This document shows, one piece after another, positions 9,332-21,608 of a DNA stretch of 64,000 bases. The notes beneath the pieces were generated by a model. It was not told where the DNA came from. It was given only the letters and a program-made list of their open reading frames with translations, and did no database searches. The first letter of the stretch is position 1. Every line of letters starts with the position of its first letter. Position numbers and translations under genes: made by a program. Source of the DNA: Nipponacmea schrenckii (lineage: Eukaryota > Mollusca > Gastropoda > Lottiidae). The stretch lies in the NCBI GenBank assembly GCA_030562195.1, contig JAUJPP010000011.1, forward strand, positions 1,240,001 through 1,304,000, written 5' to 3'.

Positions 9332-10897
9332 TTTTTTTTTTTTTTCGAATTTCACATTCGATTATTCTCTAAGAAGGCGACATGCCACAAACTACCTGTT
9401 GCTGTCTGCTATTCAAACTGCGTGACTTGTATTTGTTAAATGCAAAATGACGCCATTGAGGTCAACCGGAAACGAGCTGTGGGCAATAGCGCTATTTTGG
9501 GTTTTTGCTGTTTATTTCCTCTATTTTTCAACTGATTTTGACAGAACTTCTTTTGTTAGCTACTTTAAACTGCTAATTTCATTACTTTTGTAGCTGACTT
9601 TTTTATTTTTAATTTTTGCTTTTTTTTCAACTTCTACAGTTTTATTCTCATCCACCTGAAAACTTACAGGTAGATAAACATTGTTAATGCGATCTTAAAT
9701 AATTTTTCAAATTTTCGACATCACTTCCGGTTTTGAAGTTATTCTCTTGTAAATTTTAAAAACCTAACTTCCGGAATTCTTAAGATATTTCAAAAATTCG
9801 TTTTGCAACATGCTACAAATAGTCATACAAAAAAACGAAGATGAAAAAATCCAGACCGGAAGCAAACGATAAGCCGCCATATTGAAATGTTAAACTTTTG
9901 TAAAATTAAAAATGGGGGCCTCAGGTGATAAAGCGATTTTCATTATATTTTCATATCTTGTGACTAGAGTCGATTGCGCAACTTTATTTGGGAGCCGATT
10001 TTTAATTTTGATTTTCATGTTCTTTTATTTCCATTTTAATTTTTTGGTAATGACCAAAATTTCAAAGGCCCGTATTTCGTGACCTTGACCTTTGGTGACC
10101 TTGTGACCTGAACATGAGTTATTGCCCTTGATGATATCTATTCAATGATATATTCATATGTGTTGTCCGATGTCTACTTCCGGTTTTATAACCGATTGAA
10201 ATTTGTGATTTTTATTTTTAAAGAGCTCTGTCACGTGAACTAATTTATAAATAACAAAAATTCATATTGAATCTTATTACAGTTTATCTGCTCTTTGTAA
10301 TGATATATGAAACCACATATTTCCATCAAAAATGCGCTTTTTAGTATTTGAGAATTTTGTATTTCTTCTCTACTAACTGTGCGTAATTTTCTTTAAATCG
10401 AAATGGGGCCTCTGGAGATACTACGATTCGCGTAATTTTGATGTCTATAGAATGTAATATCGATTTCTGAATCATATTTGGAAACCGATTTTTGAATTTT
10501 GATTTTGATTTTGATATTTACCTGATAGTAATATATAAAAACTTCGAATGGTCGTATTTTGTTACCTTGAAATTTGGTGACCTTGTAAGCAGCACAAATG
10601 TGATAGCTCTCGAAAAGATCTATCCATTGATATATTATATTTTGATGTACGATGTATACTTTCCGTTTTATCACCTTTTGAAAATTGCGAATTTCATTGT
10701 TAAAAACTGTTTGTTGAATTATGCGTTTGGGCGATCTACATGACACGAGTTTCAGCGAACCAATTATGCTTTAAAAAAACGACTTATACTCTGTAAAATA
10801 ACGTTAGTGTTCTATAGATACTTTGTGGGGTAGTTTTAAAGCGTATAACAAAACTGCTACGCACTGCGTCAGAACCTCGCGAAGCCTGGGGATCTAG
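9332..10897 (+). mobile_element. A3: family A unit
   Basis: A 14-T run joins it directly to A2 with no hairpin cassette; the body starts at 9346. It is nearly identical to A2, but lacks the small GCTAGCTACTTAACTGCAG duplication in the leader that A2 has. CTAG at 10894-10897. Confidence 0.7.
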
Positions 10898-10969
10898 TTG
10901 CAGTGCGTTCATTCGAACGCACTGCTTTGTTTTCGAAATGTTTTTTTTTTTTTTTTTTTTTTTTTTTTT
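10898..10969 (+). repeat. 5' hairpin cassette before B1
   Basis: TT, then a hairpin at 10900-10925 (11-bp arms GCAGTGCGTTC/GAACGCACTGC), TTTGTTTTCGAAATG and 29 T. Here the hairpin directly follows CTAG-TT, so this is the unexpanded form of the junction. Confidence 0.8.
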
Positions 10970-13165
10970 CGAATTCTTCCCAGAGCGCCCAGCCAAAACT
11001 ACATATGCTATGAATTCACTCTTTCGATTTTCTTGTCGTACTCGTGAAAGTAATGTTAATGAATGTAATTTGATGCATTTTTTTTTAACAGGAAATGACG
11101 TAGCGCATTCCAAAGTTTTTCTTTCTTTTTCAATTTGCGGCTTTATTTTTGATCCAATGTTGATCGTTCTTTTTTAGATAATTACATTGAACTTAGTTCT
11201 AAAAGATAGCAATTTGAGAATTAAACATTTCCAAACTTTGTCGCTGACTTTTTGAATTTTGAATTTTTAGCATTTTTTTACTTCTACAGTTTTCTTTCGA
11301 TCGACTTGAAAACTTACAGATCATAGAGACATTTTGATTGCGAACCAAAATTAATTTTCAAAATTTCGATATCACTTCCGGTTTTGAAGTTATTTGCTTT
11401 TAAAGTTGAATTTTGCACTTCCGAAATATAGAAGATATTTAAAAAAAAATTTTTTGCAATTAGCTACAATTGTCTATTAAATGATGCTAAATTAAAAAAA
11501 TCCGAACCGGAAGTAACGGATCAGCCGCCATGTTGATATGACTAACTTTTGTAAAACTCAAAATGGGGGCCTCAGGGTTAAATCTAATTTCCATAATTTT
11601 AGATTTTCTAAAAACATTCAACGATTGCGCAAAAAAGTATGGGAAGGGATTTTTGAATTTCGCTTTTGCTTTTCTTTTATTTCCGGTTGAAATTTTCCAG
11701 TTATTGTCAAAAATTTAAAAGGTCATATTTCGCGACCTTGACCTTCCGTGACCTTTTGACCTGAACAAAAGTTATTGCCCTTGATTATATCTACCCAATG
11801 GTATCATCACCTTTGTTGTCCGATGTTTACTTCCGGTTTTGCAGCCAATTGAAAATCACGAATTTTTATTTTAAAGAGCTCTATCACGTGACCTAATTTA
11901 CATAGGACATAATTTCTTACATATTCCTTTTACGCTTAATCTCATCTTTCTATTAATATATCACACTTGGTACTTTAATCAAAATTGCGCGTTTAAAAAT
12001 TTCAAAATTTTGTAATTTCTTCTATACTAACTGTGCGTGTTTTTCTTAAAATCGAAATAGGGTCTCGGGGGATGATTCGATTTGTGTTATTTTGATGTAT
12101 ATAGAATCTATAACCGATTGCCGAAATATATATGGAAACCGATTTTTGAATTTTGATTTTGATTTTGATTTTTTAACGATTAAAATTTTTAAAAACTTTG
12201 AAGGGTCGTATATTGTGACGTTGACCTTTGACGAATTTTTGACCTGTACAAATATGATAGCTCTCAAGAAGTTCTATCCAATGATATATTAAGCTTTATT
12301 GTAAGATGTATACTTCCGCTTTTATCGCCTTTTGAAAATTGCGAATTTTCTCTATAAAACAATCTGATTAATGTGTTGCATTTGGGCGACCTACAAGATA
12401 TAAGTTTCAGCGATCTGAAATTATTTTTTAGTTTAATCGTTGTACATCTAGTTAAAATGATTCAAAGTTGTTATATATGTTTTTCCTGTTGTGGGTGATG
12501 TAAATATTGAATATTTGGAACGAAATTACAACCTTTAGAATTTTAAATTTTATCTCTTATATTATGCAACAATAATATACAGTTGACTGGAATAATGGTC
12601 TAAGGGACGAAACTCTATTCAATATAAATTTTAAAATGTTAGGCCGCGCTATTTATGTGGTGTCTCAATGTTATACCCTGGCGACTTAAGACAACTTTAA
12701 CCATTAGTGACCTTTCGATTTGTATATAGCTTCGACATTGTCTATCCAATGCTATATATATATTTTTTGTACGATATCTACTTTTGGTTTCATCGCCATC
12801 CGAAAATTGCGAATTTAATATATAAAACAATCTACATTGTATTGGGTATTATTCTCTACGTTTGGGCGATTTACAAATATGAGTTTCGGCGATCCGGATT
12901 TCGTTTTAAGATTAAACGACCCTCTATCCATTTGTTATTATGATTTTAACTTATTATCTATCTTAATTGATGATGAGGGCTAAGGATGGGGAGGGGCAAA
13001 GAGGGGAAAGGGGGGAAATGGGGTATGGGAGCGTTTGTTATGAAATCAAAATCCGTTTCTGATGCATATTTTTTTTATTTTAATAAACCCTTTTTGTCTT
13101 TTGCTTAACGAACGAATCCCTGGATGGAACGCACTGCTTCAGTGCCGTTAGGCGTACGGCTCTAG
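10970..13165 (+). mobile_element. B1: family B unit, complete
   Basis: Reference copy of family B (2,196 bp; 2,268 bp with its cassette). The leader CGAATTCTTCCCAGAGCGCC leads into AGGAAATGACGTAGCGC at about 11090, then ETS-like and YY1-like motifs, followed by three paragraphs with (GATTTT)n and TGACCT blocks. The last paragraph ends in a G-rich tract at 12988-13023. The 3' end has GAACGCACTGC, which is complementary to the cassette arm, then TTCAGTGC, hairpin GCCGTTAGGCGTACGGC (13144-13160; 5-bp stem GCCGT/ACGGC), T, and CTAG (13162-13165). With the cassette at 10898 it has both asymmetric terminal repeats. Confidence 0.72.
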
Positions 13166-15240
13166 TTTTTTTTTTTTTTCGAATTCTGGTCAGAGCGCCC
13201 AGCCAAAACTGCACATGCCACGCACATTCTGTTAACATTTCTCCCGAAAATGCCGCGAGAGTAAATCTGATGAATGTATTTTGACGCCATTTTGACCTAC
13301 AGGAAATGACGTAGCGCCGTCTACAGTTTTTCTTTGTTTTTCAATTTGCGGCTTTATTTTTGATCCGATTTTTATCGGTTTTTTTTTAGGTAACTACACT
13401 GAATTTAGTTTTAAAAGATAGCAATTTAAGAATTATACATTTCCCAACTTTCTCGCTGACATTTTGAATTTGAAATTTTTTGCATTTTCTAACTTCTACA
13501 GTTTTATTTCGATCGATCTGAAAACTTACAGATATATAGACCTTTGGATTTCGAAGTATAATTAATTTTCAAAATTTCGATATCACTTCCGGTTTTGATG
13601 TTATTTGCTTTTAAAGTTGAACTTTGCACTTCCGGAATAATGAAGATATTTGAAAAATTTCTTTTGCAATTAGCTTCAATTGTCTATTGAATGATGCTAA
13701 ATTAAGAAAATTCGAACCGGAAGTAACGGATTTTCCGCCATCTTGATACGACTAAATTTTGTAAAACTGAAATAAGTTCTCAGGGATAAGTCTAATTTGC
13801 ATAATTTTAGATTTTCTAGAAACATCAATTGATTGCGCAAAAAAGTATGGGAAGGAATTTTTGAATTTCGATTTTGCTTTTCTTTTATTTCCGGTTGAAT
13901 TTTTTCAGTAATTGTCAAAACTTTAATCGGTCATATTTCGTGACCTTGACCTTTGATGACCTTTTGACCCGAACAAAAGTTATTGCCCTTCATTATATAT
14001 GCCCAATGGTATCCCCACTTTTGTTGTCCGATGTTTACTTCCGGTTCTGCAGCCAATTGAAAATCACGAATTGTAACTTTCAAGAGCTCTATCACGTGAC
14101 CCAATTTACATAGGACAGAATTTCTTACATATTCCTTTTACGCTTAATCTCATCTTTCTATTAATATATCACACTTGGTATTTTAATCAAAATTGCGCGT
14201 TTAAAAATTTCAAAATTTTGTAATTTCTTCTATACTAACTGTGCGTGTTTTCTTTAAATCGAAATAGGGTCTCGGGGGATAATTCGATTTGTGTTATTTT
14301 GATGTATATAGTATCTATAACCGATTGCCGAAATATATATGGAAACAGATTTTTGAATTTTGATTTTGATTTTGATTTTTTTACGATCAAAATTTTTTAA
14401 AACTTTGAAGGGTCGTATATTCTGACGTTGACCTTTGACGAATTTTTGACCTGTACAAATGTGATAGCTCTCAAGAAGTTCTATCCAATGATATATAAAG
14501 CTTTATTGTAAGATGTATACTTCCGCTTTTATCGCCATTTGAAAATTGCGAATTTTCCCTATAAAACAATCTGTTTAATGTGTTGCATTTGGGCGATCTA
14601 CAAGATATAAGTTTCAGCGATCTGAAATTATTTTTTAGTTTAATCGTTCTACATCCAGTTAAAATGATTCAAAGTTGTTATATATGTTTTTCCTGTTGTG
14701 GGTGATGTAAATATTGAATATTTGGAACGAAATTACAACCTTTAGAATATTAAATTTTATCTCTTATATGCAACAATAATATACAGTTGACTGGAATAAT
14801 GGTCTAAGGGACGAAACTCTATTCAATATAAATTTTAAAATGTTAGGCCGCGCTATTTATGTGGTGTCTCAATGTTATACCCTGGCGACTAAGACAACTT
14901 GAACCATCTACATTGTATTGAGTATTATTCTCTACGTTTGGGCGATTTACAAATATGAGTTTCGGCGATCCGGATATCTTTTTTAGATTAAACGACCCTC
15001 TATCCATTTTTATTATGATTTTAACTTATTATCTATCTTAATTGATGATGAGGGCTAAGGATGGGGAGGGACAAAGAGGGGAAAGGGGGAAAATGGGGGT
15101 ATGGGAGGGTTTGTTATGAAATCAAAATCCATTTCTGATGCACATTTTTTTATTTTAATAAACCCTTTTTGTCTTTTGCTTAACGAACGAATCCCTGGAT
15201 GGAACGCACTGCTTCAGTGCCGTTAGGCGTACGGCTCTAG
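13166..15240 (+). mobile_element. B2: family B unit with internal deletion
   Basis: Bare 14-T junction; the body starts at 13180 with the variant leader CGAATTCTGGTCAGAGCGCC. Relative to B1, about 130 bp are missing at about 14910 (the sequence jumps from GACAACTTGAACCAT to CTACATTGTATTG), removing the last paragraph's core. G-rich tract at 15063-15099. Hairpin plus CTAG at 15237-15240. Confidence 0.7.
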
Positions 15241-15359
15241 TTGTGGGACTTTGCTACCGCAAAGTCCCAGTTTGTTTTCGAAATGTCTCTTTTTTTTTGC
15301 AGTGCGTTCTTCGAACGCACTGCTTTGTTTTCGAAATGTTTTTTTTTTTTTTTTTTTTT
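15241..15359 (+). repeat. Double hairpin cassette before A4
   Basis: Two cassettes in series. The first is a C-type hairpin at 15243-15270 (arms TGGGACTTTGC/GCAAAGTCCCA, loop TACC) with TTTGTTTTCGAAATGTC. The second is a B-type hairpin at 15299-15323 with TTTGTTTTCGAAATG and 21 T. The body that follows is family A, so neither cassette matches the body family. Confidence 0.8.
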
Positions 15360-16943
15360 CGAATTTCACATTCGATTATTCTCTAAGAAGGCGACATGCC
15401 ACAAACTACCTGTTGCTGTCTGCTATTCAAACTGCGTGACTTGTATTTGTTAAATGCAAAATGACGCCATTGAGGTCAACCGGAAACGAGCTGTGGGCAA
15501 TAGCGCTATTTTGGGTTTTTGCTGTTTATTTCCTCTATTTTTCAACTGATTTTGACAGAACTTCTTTTGTTAGCTACTTTAAACTGCTAGCTACTTAACT
15601 GCAGTTTTAAACTGCTAATTTCATTACTTTTGTAGCTGACTTTTTTATTTTTAATTTTTGCTTTTTTTTTCAACTTCTACAGTTTTATTCTCATCCACCT
15701 GAAAACTTACAGGTAGATAAACATTGTTAATGCGATCTTAAATAATTTTTCAAATTTTCGACATCACTTCCGGTTTTGAAGTTATTCTCTTGTAAATTTT
15801 AAAAACCTAACTTCCGGAATTCTTAAGATATTTCAAAAATTCGTTTTGCAACATGCTACAAATAGTCATACAAAAAAAACGAAGATGAAAAAATCAAGAC
15901 CGGAAGCAAACGATAAGCCGCCATATTGAAATGTTAAACTTTTGTAAAATTAAAAATGGGGCCTCAGGTGATAAAGCGATTTTCATTATTTTTTCATATC
16001 TTGTGACTAGAGTCGATTGCGCAACTTTATTTGGGAGCCGATTTTTTAATTTTGATTTTGATGTTCTTTTATTTCCATTTTAATTTTTTGGTAATGACCA
16101 AAATTTCAAAGGCCCGTATTTCGTGACCTTGACCTTTGGTGACCTTGTGACCTGAACATGAGTTATTGCCCTTGATGATATCTATTCAATGATATATTCA
16201 TATGTGTTGTCCGATGTCTACTTCCGGTTTTATAACCGATTGAAATTTGTGATTTTTATTTTTAAAGAGCTCTGTCACGTGAACTAATTTATAAATAACA
16301 AAAATTCATATTGAATCTTATTACAGTTTATCTGCTCTTTGTAATGATATATAAAACCACATATTTCCATCAAAAATGCGCTTTTTATTATTTGAGAATT
16401 TTGTATTTCTTCTCTACTAACTGTGCGTAATTTTCTTTAAATCGAAATGGGGCCTCTGGAGATACTACGATTCGCGTAATTTTGATGTCTATAGAATGTA
16501 ATATCGATTTCTGAATCATATTTGGAAACCGATTTTTGAATTTTGATTTTGATTTTGATATTTACCTGATAGTAATATATAAAAACTTCGAATGGTCGTA
16601 TATTGTTACCTTGAAATTTGGTGACCTTGTAAGCAGCACAAATGTGATAGCTCTCGAAAAGATCTATCCATTGATATATTATATTTTGATGTACGATGTA
16701 TACTTTCCGTTTTATCACCTTTTGAAAATTGCGAATTTCATTGTTAAAAACTGTTTGTTGAATTATGCGTTTGGGCGATCTACATGACACGAGTTTCAGC
16801 GAACCAATTATGCTTTAAAAAAAAACGACTTATACTCTGTAAAATAACGTTAGTGTTCTATAGATACTTTGTGGGGTAGTTTTAAAGCGTATAACAAAAC
16901 TGCTACGCACTGCGTCAGAACCTCGCGAAGCCTGGGGATCTAG
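15360..16943 (+). mobile_element. A4: family A unit
   Basis: 1,584 bp, full-length and nearly identical to A2. CTAG at 16940-16943. Confidence 0.7.
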
Positions 16944-16993
16944 TTGTGGGACTTTGCTACCGCAAAGTCCCAGTTTGTTTTCGGTTTGTCAAT

Positions 16994-17027
<34 letters not shown>
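16944..17027 (+). repeat. C-type 5' terminus: hairpin cassette of C1
   Basis: TTGTGGGACTTTGC begins the element. The hairpin at 16946-16973 (TGGGACTTTGC/GCAAAGTCCCA) is followed by TTTGTTTTCGGTTTGTCAATTC and a 32-T run. The arm GTGGGACTTTGC (16946-16957) is the exact reverse complement of GCAAAGTCCCAC at 18997-19008 near the 3' end of the same unit. Confidence 0.8.
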
Positions 17028-19030
17028 CGAAATTTACACACCTCACACAGCCTAGGCTACAATAGTTGCAATTTTTTCGCAACTTCTCTAGACCTTCTGT
17101 AGTGGCGACGTTTCTAATGAATATAAATTGGAACATTTTTGCAAAACCGGAAGTGCTGCGTTGCAACAAACCTAAAAAGTAGCAAATTGGCTCTAGCTGT
17201 CGCAATTTTTGATCGATTTTCTTCGGGTTTTCATTTTTGTAATCTGCAAGTAACTTCTGATCAGACAGCAGTTCAAAAATTTCAATTTTCAAAGATTCGT
17301 AGCACACATTTTCTTGCCGTATTTTGCAATTTTTTGCAACTTTTTTGTTTTTAGTGTGATCGATCTGAAAAAAATTGAGCATAAGAAGCCCATGAAACTA
17401 TTTTCAAAAAGTAGGTCAAAAATATTGCGTCACTTCCGGTTTTTGCGAAAAATGGAGTTTTACGTCATGTTGAATAACTTCCGGTTTTATTAATGTATGA
17501 TATTCAAACTTGTATCATTGGGTAGCCATTAGCCATACAAAAAAACGAAGAAAATAAAATCAAGGCCGCATGCGCAACTTTCGCCGCCATTTTGATTTTC
17601 CTGAAAGTGGCCGATTTTTATTCAGACATTATGGCTGGTCCGATCTTGATGATTTTGGTGTCAAATGAAAGAACACAAAAATTGTAGCCAAAACTGGGAA
17701 GCCGATTTTTGAATTTCGATTTTGCTTTTTTGCAACTTCCGGTTGAATTTTTTCAATTTTTAAAAGCTTATTTCTCGTGACCTTGACCTTTGGTGACCGT
17801 GACTTTTAGTAGGTCAAAGGTCATTGACCTTGGCTATCAGTTGATACTTTGACCTTTGACCTCCGACGTCTACTTCCGGTTTTATAGCTGCCCGAAAACA
17901 GCAAAATTCGCAAATTTGGGCTGCTCTAGAGCGTGACCTAATTAATTTAGAGTGTTAATTTTTTCAGATTCTTAAGTTGTTTTTTGTCCTCTTTCCAATG
18001 ATATATAACAAAAGTTTGTAAAATGAAAATTGAAGTTTTTTATTTTTGAATATAACAAGTACATTTTGTCGTGTTTACGTTTTTTTGAAATGTATATGTG
18101 TATATTGCGTGATCTATTGGATGTACAAACTTCAAATTTGTACCGTGAATAAACATTTTGAATGTGATTGGATTCACGCTAAAAAAAATGAGATGGGCGT
18201 GGCACATCCGGGTAAATTTCGAATTTACCCTTTTCATGGGTCAGCGAATTACGTCTGTAGGAAATAGCGTTTTTTAAAAAAAGTACTTTGCACACAGACA
18301 CCTCATTGCTTTGGCCAATTCATTATAGAAAATCAGATAATTCGGCCTGTTTGTTGCAAGTTTTCGACAATAGCAAACCGGTTGATTTTTTTCTAATTTT
18401 GGAAGCTTATTTCTCGTGACCTTGACCCTTGGTGGCCTTGACCTTTAGTAGGTCAAAGGTCATTGACCGTGTCTATCATTTAATATTTTGATATTTGACC
18501 TACGACGTCCACTTCCGATTTTATAGCTGCCTGAAAACAGCAAAATTCACAACTTTTGACTGCTTTAGAGCGTGACCTAATTAATTTAGAGTTTTTTTAT
18601 TTTCAGATTCTTAGGGCGCTTTTTGTCCACTTTCAAGCAATGTATAAGAAAAGTTTTTAAAATTAAAATTTAATTTTTGCACTTTTAAAATTAAAATACA
18701 TTTTGCTTTTTTGAAATGTATTTGTGCATATCTCGTGATCTATTAGATGTACAAGCTTCAAATTGGTACCGTGAATATATATTTTGAATGTTATTAGATT
18801 TACGCAAAAAAAATGAGATGGGCGTAGCACATCCTGGTAAACTTACAATTTTTCATTTATATCGGTCAGCGCTCTACGTCTGTAGGAAATAACGTTTTTC
18901 AAAAGGGTACTTTGTACACAGATACCTCGTTGCTTTGGCCAGTTTCTCCCAGAAAATCAAATGTTTCGGGCTGTTTGTTGCAATTTTGAAACGTTAGCAA
19001 AGTCCCACTCTGTGCCACGTGTGGCTCTAG
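17028..19030 (+). mobile_element. C1: family C unit, best complete element
   Basis: The body starts CGAAATTTACACACC. Family-specific paragraphs contain AGGTCAAAGGTCA (17811-17823) and TGACCTTTGACCT (17850-17862), which are perfect nuclear-receptor DR1 motifs in opposite orientation, and ATGAGATGGGCGTGGCACATC twice. The 3' end has the 12-bp inverted-repeat partner GCAAAGTCCCAC (18997-19008), five spacer bases, hairpin GCCACGTGTGGC (19014-19025), T, and CTAG (19027-19030), then TT. With its own cassette, 16944-19030 (2,087 bp) has every structural mark expected of a Helitron2/Helentron-type non-autonomous element. Non-coding. Confidence 0.75.
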
Positions 19031-19183
19031 TTGTGGGACTTTGCTTCCGCAAAGTCCCAGTTTGTTTTCGAAATGTCTTTTTTGTGGGACTTTGCCTTCG
19101 GCAAAGTCCCAGTTTGTTATCGGTTTGTCAATTCTTTTTTTTTTGCAGTGCGTTCATCGAACGCACTGCTTTGTTTTCGAAAT

Positions 19184-19223
<40 letters not shown>
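19031..19223 (+). repeat. Triple hairpin cassette before B3
   Basis: Three hairpins in series: C-type at 19033-19060 (loop TTCC), C-type at 19084-19112 with a 12-bp stem (TGGGACTTTGCC/GGCAAAGTCCCA), and B-type at 19145-19169. Each is followed by TTTGTT(T/A)TCG plus AAATG or GTTTGTCAATTC and a T-run; the last run is 39 T. This is the largest cassette stack in the window. Confidence 0.8.
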
Positions 19224-20886
19224 CGAATTCTTCCCAGAGCGCCCAGCCAAAACTACATATGCTATGAATTCACTCTTTCGATTTTCTTCTTGTACTCGTG
19301 AAAGTAATGTTAATGAATGTATTTTGATGCATTTTTTTAAAACAGGAAATGACGTAGCGCATTCCATAGTTTTTCTTTGTTTTTCAATTTGCGGCTTTAT
19401 TTTTGATCCAATGTTGATCGTTCTTTTTTAGATAACTACATTGAACTTAGTTCTAAAAGATAGTAATTTGAGAATTAAACATTTCCCAACTTTGTCGCTG
19501 ACTTTTTGAATTTTGAATTTTTAGCATTTTTTAACTTCTACAGTTTTCTTTCGATCGACTTGAAAACTTGCAGATATATAGTCATTTTGATTGCGAACTA
19601 TGATTAATTTTCAAAATTGCGATATCACTTCCGGTTTTGACGTTATTTGCTTTTAAAGTTGAATTTTGCACTTCCGAAATATTGAAGATATTTAAAAAAT
19701 TTCTTTTGCAATAAGATACAATTGTCTACTAAATGATGCTAAATTAAAAAAATTCGAACCGGAAGTAACGGATTAGCCGCCATCTTGAGATGATTTACTT
19801 TTGTAAAACTCAAAATGGGGCCTCAGGGTTAAATCTAATTTGCATAATTTTAAATTTTCTAAAAACATCTATCGATTGCGAAAAAAAGTATGGGAAGGGA
19901 TTTTTGAATTTCGACTTTGCTTTTCCTTTATTTCCGGTTGAAATTTTTCAGTAATAGTCAAAATTTTTAAAGGTCATATTTCGCCATATTGACCTCTGGT
20001 GACCTTGTGACCTGAACAAAAGTTATTGCCCTTGATTAAATCTGCCCAATGGTATCTTCACTTTTGTTGTCCGATGTTCACTTCCGGTTTTGCAGCCAAT
20101 TGAAAATCACGAATTTTAACTTTAAAGAGCTCTATCACGTGACCTAATTTACATAGGACAGAATTTCTTCCATATTCCTTTTACGCTTAATGTCATCTTC
20201 CCATTAATATATCAAACTTGGTATTTTTGTCAAAATTGCGCGTTTAAAAATTTCAAAATTTTGTAATTTCTTCTATACTAACTGTGCGTGTTTTTCTTTA
20301 AATCGAAATAGGGTCTCGGGGGATAATTCGATTTGTGTTATTTTGATGTATATAGAATCTATAACCGATTGCCGAAATATATATGGAAACCGATTTTTGA
20401 ATTTTGATTTTGATTTTGATTTTTTAACGATTAAAATTTTTAAAAACTGTGAAGGGTCGTATATTGTGACGTTGAACTTCGACGAATTTTTGACCTGTAC
20501 AAATATGATAGCTCTCGAGAAGTTCTATCCAATGATATATAAAGCTTTATTGTAAGATATACACTTCCGCTTTTATCGCGATTTGAAAATTGCGAATTTT
20601 CCCTATAAAACAATCTGTTTAATGTGTTGCATTTGGGCGATCTACAAGATATAAGTTTCAGCGATCTGAAATTATTTTTTAGTTTAATCGTTCTACATCC
20701 AGTTAAAATGATTCAAAGTTGTTATATATGTTTTTCCTGTTGTGGGTGATGTAAATATTGAATATTTGGAACGAAATTACAACCTTTAGAATTTTAAATT
20801 TTATCTCTTATAATTATGCAACATTAAAATACAGATGTGATGTCACCCTTTGTTTTTTGCGTACCAATATCCAACATATTGGTACT

Positions 20887-20948
20887 GGCAAGTGGCCAAG
20901 AGTCCAATATTAAAGTCAATATTGGACTCTAAATATCAGCCACTTGCC
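20887..20948. repeat. Nested hairpin, 62 bp
   Basis: Outer arms GGCAAGTGGC and GCCACTTGCC enclose a perfect 13-bp inner stem, AGAGTCCAATATT (20899-20911) with AATATTGGACTCT (20918-20930). Just upstream is a further small hairpin, ACCAATAT-CCAAC-ATATTGGT. Confidence 0.85.
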
Positions 20949-21608
20949 CATAACGAATGGGGATTAGTCTGACAACTACTCACATTAAATTCACTCATAC
21001 TTTATTCAGAGAATTAATCCAGGTTTCAAAATGTATAGTGTTCAATGTTACGTCCAATTGAAACTTAAAGTTTATTTTCAAATCCTTACTTTCAAATGAA
21101 AAAGATAATTTATTATTCATTAGGGCGAAATCTGTGAGCATCGATTAAAGTTGTATTTCAAATTTTGTCAAATAAGCTTACCAATTGATAAATTAGGCTT
21201 TTTTCATTGTTATTTCGTGCATTCATAATTTATTTAACGTTATGTGGACACAGGAAGGCCCATCTGTGTTTTATGGATAGTTCTGGTAGATGTTAGCTAG
21301 GTATTTCCTACGTAATTAGGCCGATTATGAGTTAATTCGGGAATTATTAGACAACCTGACAAAGTTTTCCCATTAATTAGAACATCTTTACTTTTGATTT
21401 ATATAAGTATTAAAGAATCAAACAATGAAATTTTTTTCGAAACACCAGGTGCTGCCATATTGGTTGGTTCATTGTTATTGACACATAGTCTGAATATGGA
21501 TGATTCTTGTACTAAAGGGCTTCAACGTTTTGATTTCAGGTTTGTTTGTAAATAAAACTCTAGTGAGTTTATAGTGAGCTGTTTTTTTGTTAATCTGTAT
21601 TTTAAGTT

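Noticed and set aside
19033..19169. Hairpins plus T-runs as intrinsic transcription terminators
   Set aside because: The form is superficially like bacterial terminators, but the context is eukaryotic, the T-runs are up to 41 bases and separated from the stem by 15-22 bases, and the arms pair with distal 3' motifs.
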